Of a stretch of 64,000 nt of DNA, positions 45,462 through 54,773 are shown in pieces. A program made the position numbers and the translations under genes. This DNA comes from Paenibacillus sp. SYP-B3998. Lineage in GTDB: Bacteria; Bacillota; Bacilli; Paenibacillales; NBRC-103111. How positions within the stretch are numbered: the stretch's first letter is position 1; every line of letters starts with the position of its first letter. The stretch covers positions 124,001 through 188,000 of the forward strand of contig NZ_JAAIKC010000004.1 of the NCBI RefSeq assembly GCF_010820665.1, written 5' to 3'. The notes under the pieces are model-generated. The model was not told where the DNA came from. It saw nothing but the letters and a program-made list of their open reading frames with translations, and searched no databases.

Positions 45462-46358
45462 CTAACGACTTAAGGTTGATAACCGCTCAAGAACGGCGTC
45501 CAAATTTTGCAGCGGGACCGTTTCGATGAGGTCTCCCATTCGTTTTAGTCTATCCACTACCGTATGTAAATTAAATTCACGAGGACTTGGGTGCAGCTCG
45601 ACTTCCTTCCACAACAAGGGCGTTGAAACCGATGCATCTTTTTTGGCCCGCGGCGTGTAGGGGGCGGATAGTGTTTTCCCATACCAGTGCTGCAAATAGT
45701 CCACGTAAATCTTATCTCCGCGGTTTTTCTTAAATCGCTCGATTGTGAAGAGATTGGGGTGTTTTTTGACCACATAAGCCCCGATGAAATGTCCTATGCG
45801 TCGCAGCTGCTCGAATGTGTAGCCATGCTGAATGGGTATGTAGATTTGCACGCCAGTAGCACCCGATGTTTTGGCAATCGATTGTATATGTAACGCGTCC
45901 AGCACCTCACCAATCTTGTGGGCAGCTTCCATAATCCGCGGCTCTTCCTCTAAGGTTGGATCAATATCAATGACCCATTCAGCGGGCAAAGTTTCCCCAA
46001 TCCGATGAAAGGAAGGATGAAATTCCAGGCAGGCGAGGTTGCCTAGCCAGATAAGGGTAGATAAAGAGTCAAGATTCACGTAATTAATTCCATCAAGCGG
46101 AGCCAGCTTCACGAAGTGCGGTAGGGGCTCGGGAGCGTTTTTCTGATAAAACGACTTGTCATTATAGCCGTGGGGATAACGAATCGTCGTTAAATGACGG
46201 TTACGACAATAGCGCAGCAGGTAGGGGGAGAGCTCCGTCAGTTTGGCAAGGTAATCGGCTTTACTGATGCCCGCTTCTGGCCATAAGGGCTTACCCGGAT
46301 TCGTAATGGTAAGCTCATGTCCCTCCACGAGCAGCGTTGCTTTGGTCAATACCGCCAT
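45462..46358 (-). CDS. ligD: LigD-type polymerase/primase, stand-alone
   Basis: The 298-residue protein is the polymerase domain of LigD on its own. It has the LigD-Pol start LTITNPGKPLWPEAGISKADYL, the catalytic WVIDIDPT (metal-binding Asp pair), AKTSGATGVQIYIPI and the final LHPSPREFNLHTV. It fills gaps or adds nucleotides at broken ends in Ku-dependent joining. Neither ligase nor nuclease domain is fused; the ligase is a separate gene at 53733. ATG 46358 follows AAGGAG. Confidence 0.9.
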   Translation of the reverse strand: MAVLTKATLLVEGHELTITNPGKPLWPEAGISKADYLAKLTELSPYLLRYCRNRHLTTIRYPHGYNDKSFYQKNAPEPLPHFVKLAPLDGINYVNLDSLSTLIWLGNLACLEFHPSFHRIGETLPAEWVIDIDPTLEEEPRIMEAAHKIGEVLDALHIQSIAKTSGATGVQIYIPIQHGYTFEQLRRIGHFIGAYVVKKHPNLFTIERFKKNRGDKIYVDYLQHWYGKTLSAPYTPRAKKDASVSTPLLWKEVELHPSPREFNLHTVVDRLKRMGDLIETVPLQNLDAVLERLSTLSR

Positions 46359-46442
46359 AGTATACATACTCCTTCATTGTAGTTATCCCCGATTATTCCC
46401 TCGTATGCTGGATCTCAAACCCTAATCTTTTCAAAAAAAAGA

Positions 46443-46500
46443 TTGACAAACAACCTGCTAAAGAGACATAATAATAAAAGTTAATAACTAATAGTTAGTT
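46443..46500 (+). promoter_or_regulatory. Promoter with operator-like dyad before the nitroreductase
   Basis: TTGACA (46443-46448) and CATAAT (46467-46472) are 18 bases apart. AACTAATAGTT (about 46486-46496), a 5-1-5 dyad, overlaps the expected transcription start and might be a repressor site. The leader of about 150 bases also holds the palindrome AACGATCGTT (46585-46594). Confidence 0.55.
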
Positions 46501-46632
46501 GCAATCGAAGTTTTAGTATATACGTTTTGGTAACTTAATTTGTTTTTTTGTAAAGGTTTGGGTATCGATGGTTTACGATCACCTAACGATCGTTGAATAT
46601 ATATTATTTATACACACTGGAGGAATTCAAAG

Positions 46633-47232
46633 ATGAGTAAACAATTTTTAGCAGCAGTAAAAGAAAGACGTACGTTTTATGGTTTGAGCAAAGAAACGGT
46701 CGTTTCAAACGAACGCATCCAAGAGATTGTTAATGAAGCAGTGAAATATACACCGTCCTCCTTCAATTCACAAAGTGCTAGAGTTGTTGTGTTGTTTGGT
46801 GAACAATCCGATAAATTGTGGAATATTACGAAAGAAACATTGAGAAAGATCGTTCCAGCAGAAAGCTTCGCGGCTACGGAAGAAAGAGTGAATGGTTTCG
46901 GAAACGGCTCTGGTACGGTATTGTTTTTTGAAGATCAAACAGTTGTGGAGAATCTTCAAGAAAAATTCGCAGCGTATGCAGCTAATTTCCCAATTTGGTC
47001 TAACCAATCTTCAGGTATGCTGCAATTCGTGATCTGGACAGCGTTGGAACAAGAGGGTCTTGGTGCTTCCCTACAACATTACAATCCGTTGATTGATGAA
47101 GAAGTGAAGGCGACTTGGAACCTTCCAAGCGAATGGAAGCTGATTGCACAATTACCTTTCGGTAAGCCGACGTTCACGCCAGGTGAGAAAGAGTTCCAAC
47201 CGCTTGAAACTCGCGTGAAGTTTTTTCAATAA
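46633..47232 (+). CDS. Nitroreductase-family protein (HBN1/Frm2-like)
   Basis: The 199-residue flavoprotein belongs to the HBN1/Frm2 type: FLAAVKERRTFYGLSKET at residues 5-22, then AVKYTPSSFNSQSARVVVLFG, SGMLQFVIWTALEQEGLGASLQHYN and QLPFGKPTFTPGEK. Members reduce nitro-compounds or quinones with NAD(P)H and FMN, and are often induced by oxidative or quinone stress. The long leader with a dyad at the start site suggests repression by a local regulator that is not encoded here. Confidence 0.9.
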   Translation: MSKQFLAAVKERRTFYGLSKETVVSNERIQEIVNEAVKYTPSSFNSQSARVVVLFGEQSDKLWNITKETLRKIVPAESFAATEERVNGFGNGSGTVLFFEDQTVVENLQEKFAAYAANFPIWSNQSSGMLQFVIWTALEQEGLGASLQHYNPLIDEEVKATWNLPSEWKLIAQLPFGKPTFTPGEKEFQPLETRVKFFQ

Positions 47233-47261
47233 GATCGGTACTTTTATATAGGCGAAGTTAT

Positions 47262-47306
47262 AAAAAGGTAGAGCTGCTTCCGATTCCGGAGCGGCTCTAC
47301 CTTTTT
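47262..47306. terminator. Terminator of the nitroreductase gene
   Basis: AAAAAGGTAGAGC and GCTCTACCTTTTT form a strong stem with T tails on both strands; it also stands 45 bases after the end of the converging manganese operon. Confidence 0.92.
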
Positions 47307-47350
47307 CATCATTGATACCGGATAAGACCCATGCTTCTCTTGGGGATGAG

Positions 47351-48229
47351 CTATACCTTTTGAATCATTCGTCTTTGTTTGAAATTTCGCAAGATAACGC
47401 CATTCGAAGGCGAAAAGAGTAAGGCAAGTAGGAAGAGACCACCAGCAATACTGATCATACTGCCAGCGATTGATGCATCCAACACAAGCGCAACATAATA
47501 ACCGAGGGCGGAGCTGCAGCAGCCGATGATGACACTGTAGATGATCATTCTACTCAATTTGTCCGTAAGCAGATAAGCTGTTGCCGGAGGGACGACCAGC
47601 ATACCTACAACTAAAATGGCTCCTACACTTTCGAATGAAGCCACAGTACTCACCGATACAAGGCCCATAAGCAGGTAATGAAATAGTGCCACGGGTATGC
47701 CGACTGCTGCTGCCATGGCAGGATCAAATGAACAGATTTTTAACTGCTTATAAAATATGGAGATAACTAGGACGCTGAGCATTAGTGCAAGGCCGACTCC
47801 CCAAACAGCTTTCGGGCCGATGTCTACTCCAGCAAGTTGAATCGTATTCCAAGGAACGTAGGCGATTTCCCCGTACAGCACGCAATCGAGATCTAAGTCG
47901 ATACTTCTCGTATACATACTAACCAGAAGAACTCCGACAGCGAAGAGTGCAGTAAACACCACGCCGATTGACGCATCGGACTGCACACCGCTTTGATGGA
48001 ACAATTGAATGAGGAACACGGTAATCAGCCCAAGTGCTGCCGCGCCAAGCAGCATAAATAACGAATCTCTTGATCCACTGATTAGAAAAGCGATTACGAT
48101 ACCCGGAAGGACGGAGTGGCTAATCGCATCACCGATCATTGCCATTTTACGAAGCACGAGAAAGCAGCCTACAATTCCACAAGCGCTAGCAACAAGAGCG
48201 CCAGTTAAAATGATCCATACGGTACTCAT
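47351..48229 (-). CDS. mntD: Manganese/zinc ABC transporter permease, second subunit
   Basis: The 292-residue protein has eight or nine membrane helices and the family motif VLRKMAMIGDAISHSVLPGIV near residue 25-45, with SVSTVASFESVGAILVVGMLVVPPATAYLL later. It is the second of two related ABC-3 permeases in this operon, as in B. subtilis mntABCD. The frame runs further upstream but ATG 48229 follows GGGGGA and overlaps the previous stop by 4 bases. Confidence 0.88.
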   Translation of the reverse strand: MSTVWIILTGALVASACGIVGCFLVLRKMAMIGDAISHSVLPGIVIAFLISGSRDSLFMLLGAAALGLITVFLIQLFHQSGVQSDASIGVVFTALFAVGVLLVSMYTRSIDLDLDCVLYGEIAYVPWNTIQLAGVDIGPKAVWGVGLALMLSVLVISIFYKQLKICSFDPAMAAAVGIPVALFHYLLMGLVSVSTVASFESVGAILVVGMLVVPPATAYLLTDKLSRMIIYSVIIGCCSSALGYYVALVLDASIAGSMISIAGGLFLLALLFSPSNGVILRNFKQRRMIQKV

Positions 48230-49176
48230 ATGGCTTCCCCCTTCTGCTCGACTTGAAGAAGCGCTGCTGTTTCTTCGCCCTTGATTTTGTGTCGAGCCGA
48301 TAGGTGGAGCCATAGCTTGGACAATATGCCTCGCCGTGGAGAGGCTACAACTGAAATTAGGAAGAGGGAAGTGGAGGCGAGAACGGTCAACGGGCCGGTA
48401 GGCAAATGATTACCATTTGCGCTGATGAATGTACCAACTAAACCGCTAAGGGCTCCGAAAAATCCTGAAAGCACGACCATGATACCTAATCTTTCCGTCC
48501 AATATCTTGCTGATACGGCAGGGGTAATTAGGAGGGCCGCCATCAGCACGACACCTACAGCTTGAATCCCGACGACGACCGCGATGACGAGGAGGAACAT
48601 AATGAATTGGTCTAAAAAAGCAACGGGGTAACCTAATCCTCGTGCAAATCCAGGATCAAAACTGAGGAGCTTGAACTCCTTAAACAGCAGGGTGCAGACG
48701 CTTATTAATATGATAGAAATGACGGCCATAATCTTGACGTCAGACAGCATCATGGAAGCGGCTTGGCCGAATAAGAATTTATCCAAACCGCTTTGATTAC
48801 CGTTGCCACTATGCTGGATTTGTGTCAATAATACGATCCCTAAGCCGAAGAATACGGAAAGCACAATAGCCAAAGCAGAATCCTGCTTTATTTTCGTATT
48901 TCGAGTGATATAGCCGATCCCGAAGGTCGCCGCAATACCAGCTGTAGCAGCTCCGATTAGAAACAAGACAATGGATTTGGAGCCGCTAAGCATGAAGGCG
49001 ATGCAAACGCCTGGAAGGGCTGCGTGGGATAAAGCATCACCCATCAAAGATTGTTTGCGCAAATAGGCAAAGCTTCCAATCACACCGCTGCTTAAACCGA
49101 GCAGCATACAGCCAAGAAGGATCCACTGTGTATTCGGATCCAGAATGACGTTCATCCAATCCAACAAATGTATCAC
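48226..49176 (-). CDS. mntC: Manganese/zinc ABC transporter permease, first subunit
   Basis: The 316-residue permease has the ABC-3 motif [24 protein letters not shown] (about residues 38-61) and [26 protein letters not shown]. It pairs with the second permease as a heterodimer in the membrane. The GTG start overlaps the stop of the ATPase gene (GTGA). The C-terminal 35 residues are cytoplasmic and charged. Confidence 0.88.
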   Translation of the reverse strand: MIHLLDWMNVILDPNTQWILLGCMLLGLSSGVIGSFAYLRKQSLMGDALSHAALPGVCIAFMLSGSKSIVLFLIGAATAGIAATFGIGYITRNTKIKQDSALAIVLSVFFGLGIVLLTQIQHSGNGNQSGLDKFLFGQAASMMLSDVKIMAVISIILISVCTLLFKEFKLLSFDPGFARGLGYPVAFLDQFIMFLLVIAVVVGIQAVGVVLMAALLITPAVSARYWTERLGIMVVLSGFFGALSGLVGTFISANGNHLPTGPLTVLASTSLFLISVVASPRRGILSKLWLHLSARHKIKGEETAALLQVEQKGEAI

Positions 49177-49937
49177 CTCGCGTTCATGATCATGGCAGAT
49201 TGGTCATCGTGGTCTAGGATTGCTAACCTTCCGCCATAAGTTTGTTGTAGTTTGTCTGCGGTGAAGGTTTGCTCCACAGGACCGAACGCGAGGAGTTGAA
49301 CGTTTAATAACATGACCCAATCGAAATATTCTTTGACCGTGGATAAGTCATGATGGACGACAAGAACGGTTTTTCCTTGTGTTTTCAATTCACCTAGCAG
49401 TGTAATGATAGCTTTTTCTGTGGCTGCATCAACGCCTACAAACGGCTCATCCATAACGTACAGCTTGGCATCTTGAGCTAGTGCTCTTGCAAGGAAAATC
49501 CGCTGCTGTTGCCCACCCGAAAGCTGGCTAATCTGTCGGTCTGCGAAATCCGTCATCCCCACTTTGGCTAGGCATTCCATAGCGATCCTTTTCTCTGTAT
49601 GGCCGGGACGTTTGAACCAGCCTAGATGACCGTAGCGGCCCATCATCACTACATCGAGTGCATTCGTAGGGAAATCCCAATCGACGGATTCACGTTGGGG
49701 TACATAGCCTACCGATCTGCGCTGCTCGGCATAAGGTTTTCCATAGATGGACACTTTGCCAGATAGACGGGGGATCAGTCCAAGAGCCGCTTTAATTAAC
49801 GTGGATTTCCCTGCTCCATTTGGCCCCACGATGCCGATCAGCTTCCCCTCCGGTACCTCGAAGCTAACACCACGAAGCACCGGTTTTTTTTGATAAGCAA
49901 CGGATAGATTGTGAATTTTTAAAGGACTTGTATGCAT
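49173..49937 (-). CDS. mntB: Manganese/zinc ABC transporter ATPase
   Basis: The 254-residue ATPase has Walker [10 protein letters not shown] near residue 36, Q-loop [21 protein letters not shown] (typical for metal importers of the Mnt/Znu/Tro group), signature LSGGQQQR and Walker [19 protein letters not shown] precedes ATG 49937. It powers the two permeases downstream. Confidence 0.92.
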   Translation of the reverse strand: MHTSPLKIHNLSVAYQKKPVLRGVSFEVPEGKLIGIVGPNGAGKSTLIKAALGLIPRLSGKVSIYGKPYAEQRRSVGYVPQRESVDWDFPTNALDVVMMGRYGHLGWFKRPGHTEKRIAMECLAKVGMTDFADRQISQLSGGQQQRIFLARALAQDAKLYVMDEPFVGVDAATEKAIITLLGELKTQGKTVLVVHHDLSTVKEYFDWVMLLNVQLLAFGPVEQTFTADKLQQTYGGRLAILDHDDQSAMIMNAR

Positions 49938-49961
49938 GAAGATCTTCTCCTTATATCCAAA

Positions 49962-50927
49962 TTAATTGAGCGCGTTCACAATCGTTTCTACATTGTGTCG
50001 AACCATACCGATGTAAGTTCCTTCCTGAGTGCCGGCTTCTCCCATAGCATCCGAGAATAGCTCACCTCCGATTATTAGCAAATGTCCTTTCTCTTTGGCG
50101 CCTTGAATAACGGCGTCAATGGCCTTACGGGGGATACTGGACTCAATAAAAACAGCTTTGATCTTATTCTCGACCAAATAATCTCGCAAATCGATTACAT
50201 CTTTGGTGCCTGCTTCCGAAGCAGTGCTTATGCCTTGCAGCCCCATGACTTTTACGCCATAAGCGTCACCGAAATAGCCAAATGCATCGTGCGCGGTAAC
50301 AAGTATACGACTTTGCTCTGGTAGTGTGCTGATTTTATCAGTCACTTCCTGGTGCAGTACCTTCAATTGATTCAGATAAGCTTCGGCATTTGTGCGGTAT
50401 TCTTCGGCATTGGCGGGATCATGCTTGATCAGCGTATCGCGAATCGACTCCGTAGCGGCTATCCAGTGTCTGACATCGAACCAAATGTGAGGATCAAACT
50501 CGGTTTCCATTTGGGCACCAGATCTCAGTTTTGAGCGGTCGATGTTGTTCGATACGGCCACCGTTATTTTTTTCTTGCTCATGTTCTCCAAAATTTCAAT
50601 CATTTTCCCTTCTAAGTGCAAACCGTTGTAAAAAATGATATCCGCTTTATCCAGCTTCGCAATATCGCCTTGAGATGCTTTATACAAGTGAGGGTCTACC
50701 CCTGCTTTCATGAGTCCTGTTACTTCCACATGCGTCCCGCCGACTTGCCCCACGACATCAGTAATCATGCCTATTGTAGTTGTTACTTTGATCTTCCCTG
50801 CGGTATCGGATGAAATCGTAGGGGTCTCCCTACAAGCGGATATGACGACTAAACAACCAATGAAGATTAAAGTAAGGAATAGCCGATGAACCGAACCGCT
50901 CAATCTTGATTTTGTTAACATGCGCAT
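49962..50927 (-). CDS. mntA: Manganese/zinc-binding lipoprotein
   Basis: The 321-residue lipoprotein (lipobox VISAC) is a cluster A-I metal-binding protein: DPHLYKASQGD (first His ligand), FDPHIWFDVRHW (second His), an acidic ligand in FIESSIPRKAI and Asp in LFSDAMG. There is no His-rich loop of the kind seen in zinc-specific ZnuA, and two MntR-like boxes lie upstream, so manganese is the likely cargo. ATG 50927 follows AAGGAG; the longer open frame upstream is leader sequence containing a metal box. Confidence 0.9.
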   Translation of the reverse strand: MRMLTKSRLSGSVHRLFLTLIFIGCLVVISACRETPTISSDTAGKIKVTTTIGMITDVVGQVGGTHVEVTGLMKAGVDPHLYKASQGDIAKLDKADIIFYNGLHLEGKMIEILENMSKKKITVAVSNNIDRSKLRSGAQMETEFDPHIWFDVRHWIAATESIRDTLIKHDPANAEEYRTNAEAYLNQLKVLHQEVTDKISTLPEQSRILVTAHDAFGYFGDAYGVKVMGLQGISTASEAGTKDVIDLRDYLVENKIKAVFIESSIPRKAIDAVIQGAKEKGHLLIIGGELFSDAMGEAGTQEGTYIGMVRHNVETIVNALN

Positions 50928-50958
50928 CTCTGAATAGCTCCTTGTCTGAGTTTGATTT

Positions 50959-50980
50959 TGAAAAACGATTATCATTTTGC
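50959..50980 (-). promoter_or_regulatory. Fur/Zur-like dyad in the mntA leader
   Basis: AAAACGAT-T-ATCATTTT (about 50962-50978) is an 8-1-8 dyad with one mismatch, 32-50 bases before the mntA start. It resembles Fur-family boxes, so a second metal (iron or zinc) may add control. Confidence 0.5.
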
Positions 50981-51016
50981 TTTGTAGGGGAATGTTCTTT
51001 CCTTTGGACAATTTTT

Positions 51017-51031
51017 TTTCCCTAAGGCAAA
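51017..51031 (-). promoter_or_regulatory. MntR-like box, proximal
   Basis: Read on the minus strand this is TTTGCCTTAGGGAAA, very close to the B. subtilis MntR site TTTGCCTTAAGGAAA, 90 bases before the mntA start. Confidence 0.75.
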
Positions 51032-51112
51032 AAAAGAAATAAAAAAAGGGTGTTTTTTTTCTTTTATCCACGATGTTATCCTACTACAAAATAATTTACT
51101 TAACAACACAAA

Positions 51113-51127
51113 ATTGCATTAGGGAAA
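51113..51127 (+). promoter_or_regulatory. MntR-like box, distal
   Basis: ATTGCATTAGGGAAA matches the proximal box at 13 of 15 positions but lies on the other strand, 96 bp upstream of it. The two flank the expected mntA promoter. The rest of 50928-51449 holds the Fur-like dyad, the hairpin at 51330-51370, and no gene. Confidence 0.6.
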
Positions 51128-51329
51128 AATATAAATAGATTAAAAGACCTCAAAGAGGGCGGCGATTTGGCTGTAAACACTTCACTTAGTTACACTTATT
51201 TCAAAAATATCAATTCAATGCTTTTGCCTTTTTTTCAAGAGAATAGAGGATTCGAGACCTCATGATGGATCAGTGCGTTCTTCGGTCAGACTGTACAGTT
51301 TTGTCAGCGTTCAGCCTTAGCTTTGTGAA

Positions 51330-51370
51330 AAATAAAAGGCCTTCAGTTCGTAACTGTTGGCCTTTTATTT
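51330..51370 (-). terminator. Terminator of the arsenic operon
   Basis: AAATAAAAGGCC and GGCCTTTTATTT form a perfect 12-bp stem; on the minus strand a T-rich tail follows. It lies 80 bases after the arsC stop. Confidence 0.8.
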
Positions 51371-51449
51371 CGGCGTTCATACTTAAAAGCATAGAAGCCC
51401 TTCAGCAAAATGCTTGCCAGGGCCGCATAACAAGGATGGATTGTTGAAT

Positions 51450-51872
51450 CTATTTACCTTCCTTCACAAATTGCTGGATTCGGCTCTTGATAGCGTCGCG
51501 CACCTCACCGAATTTGGCAGTAACTTCTTCTATGGTTCCCGTTGCCTTTGCTGGATCATCAAAGCCCCAGTGCCATCTTTCAGCCTTATCGTTACGAACA
51601 ACCGGGCAGTTATCGTTAGCATGTCCGCACAACGTAATGATGTAATCTGCTTGGCTTAAAGTCTCGGGATCAATTACATCAGATGTATGAGTTGAGATAT
51701 CGATGCCTGCTTCTTGCATGGTTGCAACGGCTCGCGGATTCAATCCGTGGGCCTCCAACCCTGCGCTTTTCACCTCATACTTATCGCCTCCATACGCTTT
51801 CAAAAATCCATCAGCCATTTGGCTGCGGCAAGAGTTTCCTGTGCAAAGAAAATAAACGATTTTTTTGTCCAT
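51450..51872 (-). CDS. arsC: Thioredoxin-dependent arsenate reductase
   Basis: The 140-residue enzyme reduces arsenate to arsenite. It has the phosphatase-like loop [11 protein letters not shown] (nucleophile Cys10) and the redox pair in [11 protein letters not shown] (about Cys82 and Cys89), as in S. aureus and B. subtilis ArsC. ATG 51872 gives the usual [10 protein letters not shown] start; another ATG four codons earlier would leave no ribosome-site spacing. It is the last gene of arsRBC. Confidence 0.95.
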   Translation of the reverse strand: MDKKIVYFLCTGNSCRSQMADGFLKAYGGDKYEVKSAGLEAHGLNPRAVATMQEAGIDISTHTSDVIDPETLSQADYIITLCGHANDNCPVVRNDKAERWHWGFDDPAKATGTIEEVTAKFGEVRDAIKSRIQQFVKEGK

Positions 51873-51898
51873 GTTAATTACCATCTCCTTAAGTTTGA

Positions 51899-53191
51899 TT
51901 AAGCAACTACGTTTAACCAGAGGTACAAGCCGATTAATGTAATCAGTAACGTGGGAAGGGTAAGGAGAATACCGATTTTAAAATAATAACCCCATGTTAT
52001 ATTCACGCCTTTTTTGGCTAGTACATGAAGCCATAATAAAGTTGCTAATGAGCCGATCGGTGTAATTTTAGGGCCTAAATCGGAGCCAATTATATTCGCA
52101 TAAATGAGCGCTTCACGAATGATCCCGTCGGTATGAGTACCTTGGATAGCCAGCGCATCGATCAGGACGGTCGGCATATTATTCATGATCGAGGAGAGAC
52201 CAGCTGCTAAAAATCCCATTCCGATGGTGGCTACAAGCAAACCTTGAGAGGCAAACGATTCAATCAGCCCCCCAAGAGCAGCGGTTAGTCCGGCATTTTT
52301 CAAACCATACACGACAACATACATCCCGATGGAAAAAATAACGACAGCCCAGGGCGCATCTTTAATGACTTTTTTCGTTTCAATGACTTTGCTGGATCGA
52401 GCAGCTAGCATGAAAATAAGTGCAGCGGCGCCTGCCAGGATCGAAACAGGGATATTAATAAATCCACTGATCAAGTAAGCAACTACCAGAATGCTAAGAA
52501 TTATCCAAGATAGTCGGAAAAGTCTCAGATCTTTGATTGCTTCTGATGGTTTTTTAAGCTGAGCTAAATCGTAGCTTTGAGGGATATCTTTTCGGAAAAA
52601 TAGAAACAAAACGAGTAAACTTGCTGCTAATGAGAAAATGCTCGTAACGAACATTCGACTTGCATAAGTGACAAAATCAATCCCGAAAAAATCAGCAGAA
52701 ACAATGTTCACTAAGTTACTAACAATTAAGGGAAGGGAAGTCGTATCTGCGATAAAACCACTTGCCATGATGAAGGGAAGAATCATTTTATCGGGGAATT
52801 TCAAGGCCCGAACCATGGCTAACACGATAGGTGTTAAAATGAGCGCTGCGCCATCATTAGCGAAAAGCGCCGCGACGGCTGCTCCGAGCAGGATGACAAA
52901 GGTAAACATGATCTTTCCATTGCCTTTGGCGATGCGCGCCATATGCAAGGCTGACCATTCAAAGAAACCAATGTCGTCTAGAATCAGAGAAATGAGAATA
53001 ATCGCAACAAATGCCAAAGTGGCATTCCACACAATGCCTGTAACGGTAACGACATCATGTAGAGAAACTACTTGGAAGAGGAGGGCTAGAATCGCGCCTC
53101 CCGATGCTGACCATCCGATATTTAGACCTCTAGGCTGCCAGATTACAAATGTTAGCGTAAGTAAGAAGATGATAACTGCTAAATAAACCAT
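51899..53191 (-). CDS. arsB: Arsenite efflux pump
   Basis: The 430-residue protein has about eleven to twelve membrane helices of the ArsB/NhaD type, with [20 protein letters not shown] near residues 109-128, [24 protein letters not shown] and [17 protein letters not shown]. It expels arsenite made by ArsC. Gene order regulator, pump, reductase and the small gaps (50 and 26 bases) show a complete operon. Confidence 0.94.
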   Translation of the reverse strand: MVYLAVIIFLLTLTFVIWQPRGLNIGWSASGGAILALLFQVVSLHDVVTVTGIVWNATLAFVAIILISLILDDIGFFEWSALHMARIAKGNGKIMFTFVILLGAAVAALFANDGAALILTPIVLAMVRALKFPDKMILPFIMASGFIADTTSLPLIVSNLVNIVSADFFGIDFVTYASRMFVTSIFSLAASLLVLFLFFRKDIPQSYDLAQLKKPSEAIKDLRLFRLSWIILSILVVAYLISGFINIPVSILAGAAALIFMLAARSSKVIETKKVIKDAPWAVVIFSIGMYVVVYGLKNAGLTAALGGLIESFASQGLLVATIGMGFLAAGLSSIMNNMPTVLIDALAIQGTHTDGIIREALIYANIIGSDLGPKITPIGSLATLLWLHVLAKKGVNITWGYYFKIGILLTLPTLLITLIGLYLWLNVVA

Positions 53192-53241
53192 ATGTTCCTC
53201 CTAATTAAGAGCATTGCGATAATAAAGCTTTCGTATGTGTG

Positions 53242-53565
53242 CTAATCGCAACAACCCCGTTGTTCGCAGGATAAGCTGTCAACTTTGTCCTTCTGCGAAG
53301 GGAGAACATGAAAAAACTCATGTAAATAGGGTTTGTCTTCCACATTTATCGAGTAATAAACCCACTGACCTCTCTTGGCTTCCTTGACCAAGCCCCCATC
53401 TTTTAGCTTTCGCATATGCTGGCTAACATTAGGCTGGCTGGTTTTCATGATCTCAACGATTTCACAAACGCAGAGCTCGCGTTCCTTTAGAAGGCAAAGA
53501 ATTGTGAGTCTCATTTTATCCCCGAGCAGCTTGCAGATATCGGCCAACTTCTCAATTTCAACCAT
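53242..53565 (-). CDS. arsR: Arsenic-sensing ArsR repressor
   Basis: The 107-residue protein has an ArsR winged helix with the metal-binding ELCVCEIVEIM (CxC motif in the recognition-helix region), TSQPNVSQHMRKLKDGGLV, and a Cys-rich end CEQRGCCD. Arsenite binding releases DNA. A perfect 9-bp dyad that overlaps the promoter -10 (53607-53630) is the likely operator. Confidence 0.95.
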   Translation of the reverse strand: MVEIEKLADICKLLGDKMRLTILCLLKERELCVCEIVEIMKTSQPNVSQHMRKLKDGGLVKEAKRGQWVYYSINVEDKPYLHEFFHVLPSQKDKVDSLSCEQRGCCD

Positions 53566-53606
53566 TCGTTATGCACTCCTTAATAAAGAGGTTCCTTTAA
53601 AAATCA

Positions 53607-53651
53607 TTATATAATTATTTGATTATATAAAGAAAGTTAAGGAATTGTAAA
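53607..53651 (-). promoter_or_regulatory. arsRBC promoter and ArsR operator
   Basis: On the minus strand TTTACA (53646-53651) and TATAAT (53622-53627) are 18 bases apart. TTATATAAT (53607-53615) and ATTATATAA (53622-53630) form a perfect inverted repeat with a 6-base spacer covering the -10. Confidence 0.82.
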
Positions 53652-53732
53652 TGGCTAGTTAACGTATTCGGTTAGCCTCATTAGGGAGCAGTGAATTGGG
53701 AATAATGAGTTTAAAAACGTATCGAGGGTGTC

Positions 53733-54683
53733 ATGACAATAAACCCGATTATTCCTTTTGAACCTGTCGTCGCCAAGGAATTCCCCCATGGGGAGAAATG
53801 GATCGCCCAAATAAAATGGGATGGGGTGAGAATGTTAAGTTATTTCGACGGTACACAAATCAAACTTGTGAATCGAAGGTTAAATAACCGTACGTTACAA
53901 TACCCGGAGCTCCTAAATCCAGCAAGATACTGCAAGGCTTCGTCCTTTATTCTTGATGGTGAAATTATCGCTATAGGCGACGGTAAACCATCGTTCCATG
54001 AAGTGATGAAACGAGATAGCTTGCGCAGCGCTATGAGCATTGAACGAGGCGTAAAGCAGACACAAGTCAGCTATATGATTTTTGATGTGTTATTTTGTAA
54101 TGGTTCATGGGTGTTGGATCGTCCCCTTGAAGAGCGGCAACAAATTCTTGAGCAAATGATTATTCCGCAAAACGATGTTCAGCTTGTGCCGAATTTTACG
54201 GACGCGGAAGCCTTATACAGCCTAATGAAAAGTCATCAGATGGAGGGAATTGTATATAAAGATTTGAAAAGCACTTATTTAATCGATGGAAAGGACAAGA
54301 GGTGGCAGAAACGGAAAATACTGCATGACCTATTTGCCGTAGTAGGCGGTGTGACGCATAGAGGAAAGATCGTCAATTCTTTATTGCTTGGCTTGTATGA
54401 TGAGAAGGGGCGCTTTGTCTATATTGGGCATGCGGGTACGGGGAAAATGAGCAATCAAGCGTGGAGAAGCTTGACTGCTCAGATTCAGCCTTTAATTACA
54501 TCAACGAAACCATTTATCAATGAGCCCGAACGAAGTAAAGATGCGGTTTGGTTGGAAGCCCAGATCGTTGTGAAGGTGCAATTTCTGGAATGGACGGCAG
54601 GGGGAACGATGCGACAGCCAAGTATTCAAGCAATCATGGAATTCCCTGTGAATCAGTGCACATTCTCGCAGGCTCGGAGTTGA
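53733..54683 (+). CDS. ATP-dependent DNA ligase, LigD ligase type
   Basis: The 316-residue ligase has the adenylated lysine in IKWDGVR (Lys28), then FILDGEIIA (motif III), SYMIFDVLF, EGIVYKDL (motif IV) and WQKRKI (motif V), and an OB-fold end with YIGHAGTGKM. It seals breaks in Ku-dependent end joining. The nuclease and polymerase domains of classic LigD are absent; the polymerase is at 45462-46358. ku lies downstream, converging. Confidence 0.93.
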   Translation: MTINPIIPFEPVVAKEFPHGEKWIAQIKWDGVRMLSYFDGTQIKLVNRRLNNRTLQYPELLNPARYCKASSFILDGEIIAIGDGKPSFHEVMKRDSLRSAMSIERGVKQTQVSYMIFDVLFCNGSWVLDRPLEERQQILEQMIIPQNDVQLVPNFTDAEALYSLMKSHQMEGIVYKDLKSTYLIDGKDKRWQKRKILHDLFAVVGGVTHRGKIVNSLLLGLYDEKGRFVYIGHAGTGKMSNQAWRSLTAQIQPLITSTKPFINEPERSKDAVWLEAQIVVKVQFLEWTAGGTMRQPSIQAIMEFPVNQCTFSQARS

Positions 54684-54773
54684 TTGCTACTCCAAAAGCA
54701 CCCCAAAACAGAAAAACACCCACTGACTGGGAGACAGGAGTGGGGGATGTGATAAAGGGAGTGACTACAGTGA

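Noticed and set aside
51262-51447. 61-codon frame before arsC
   Set aside because: It spans the arsenic-operon terminator stem and has no ribosome site.
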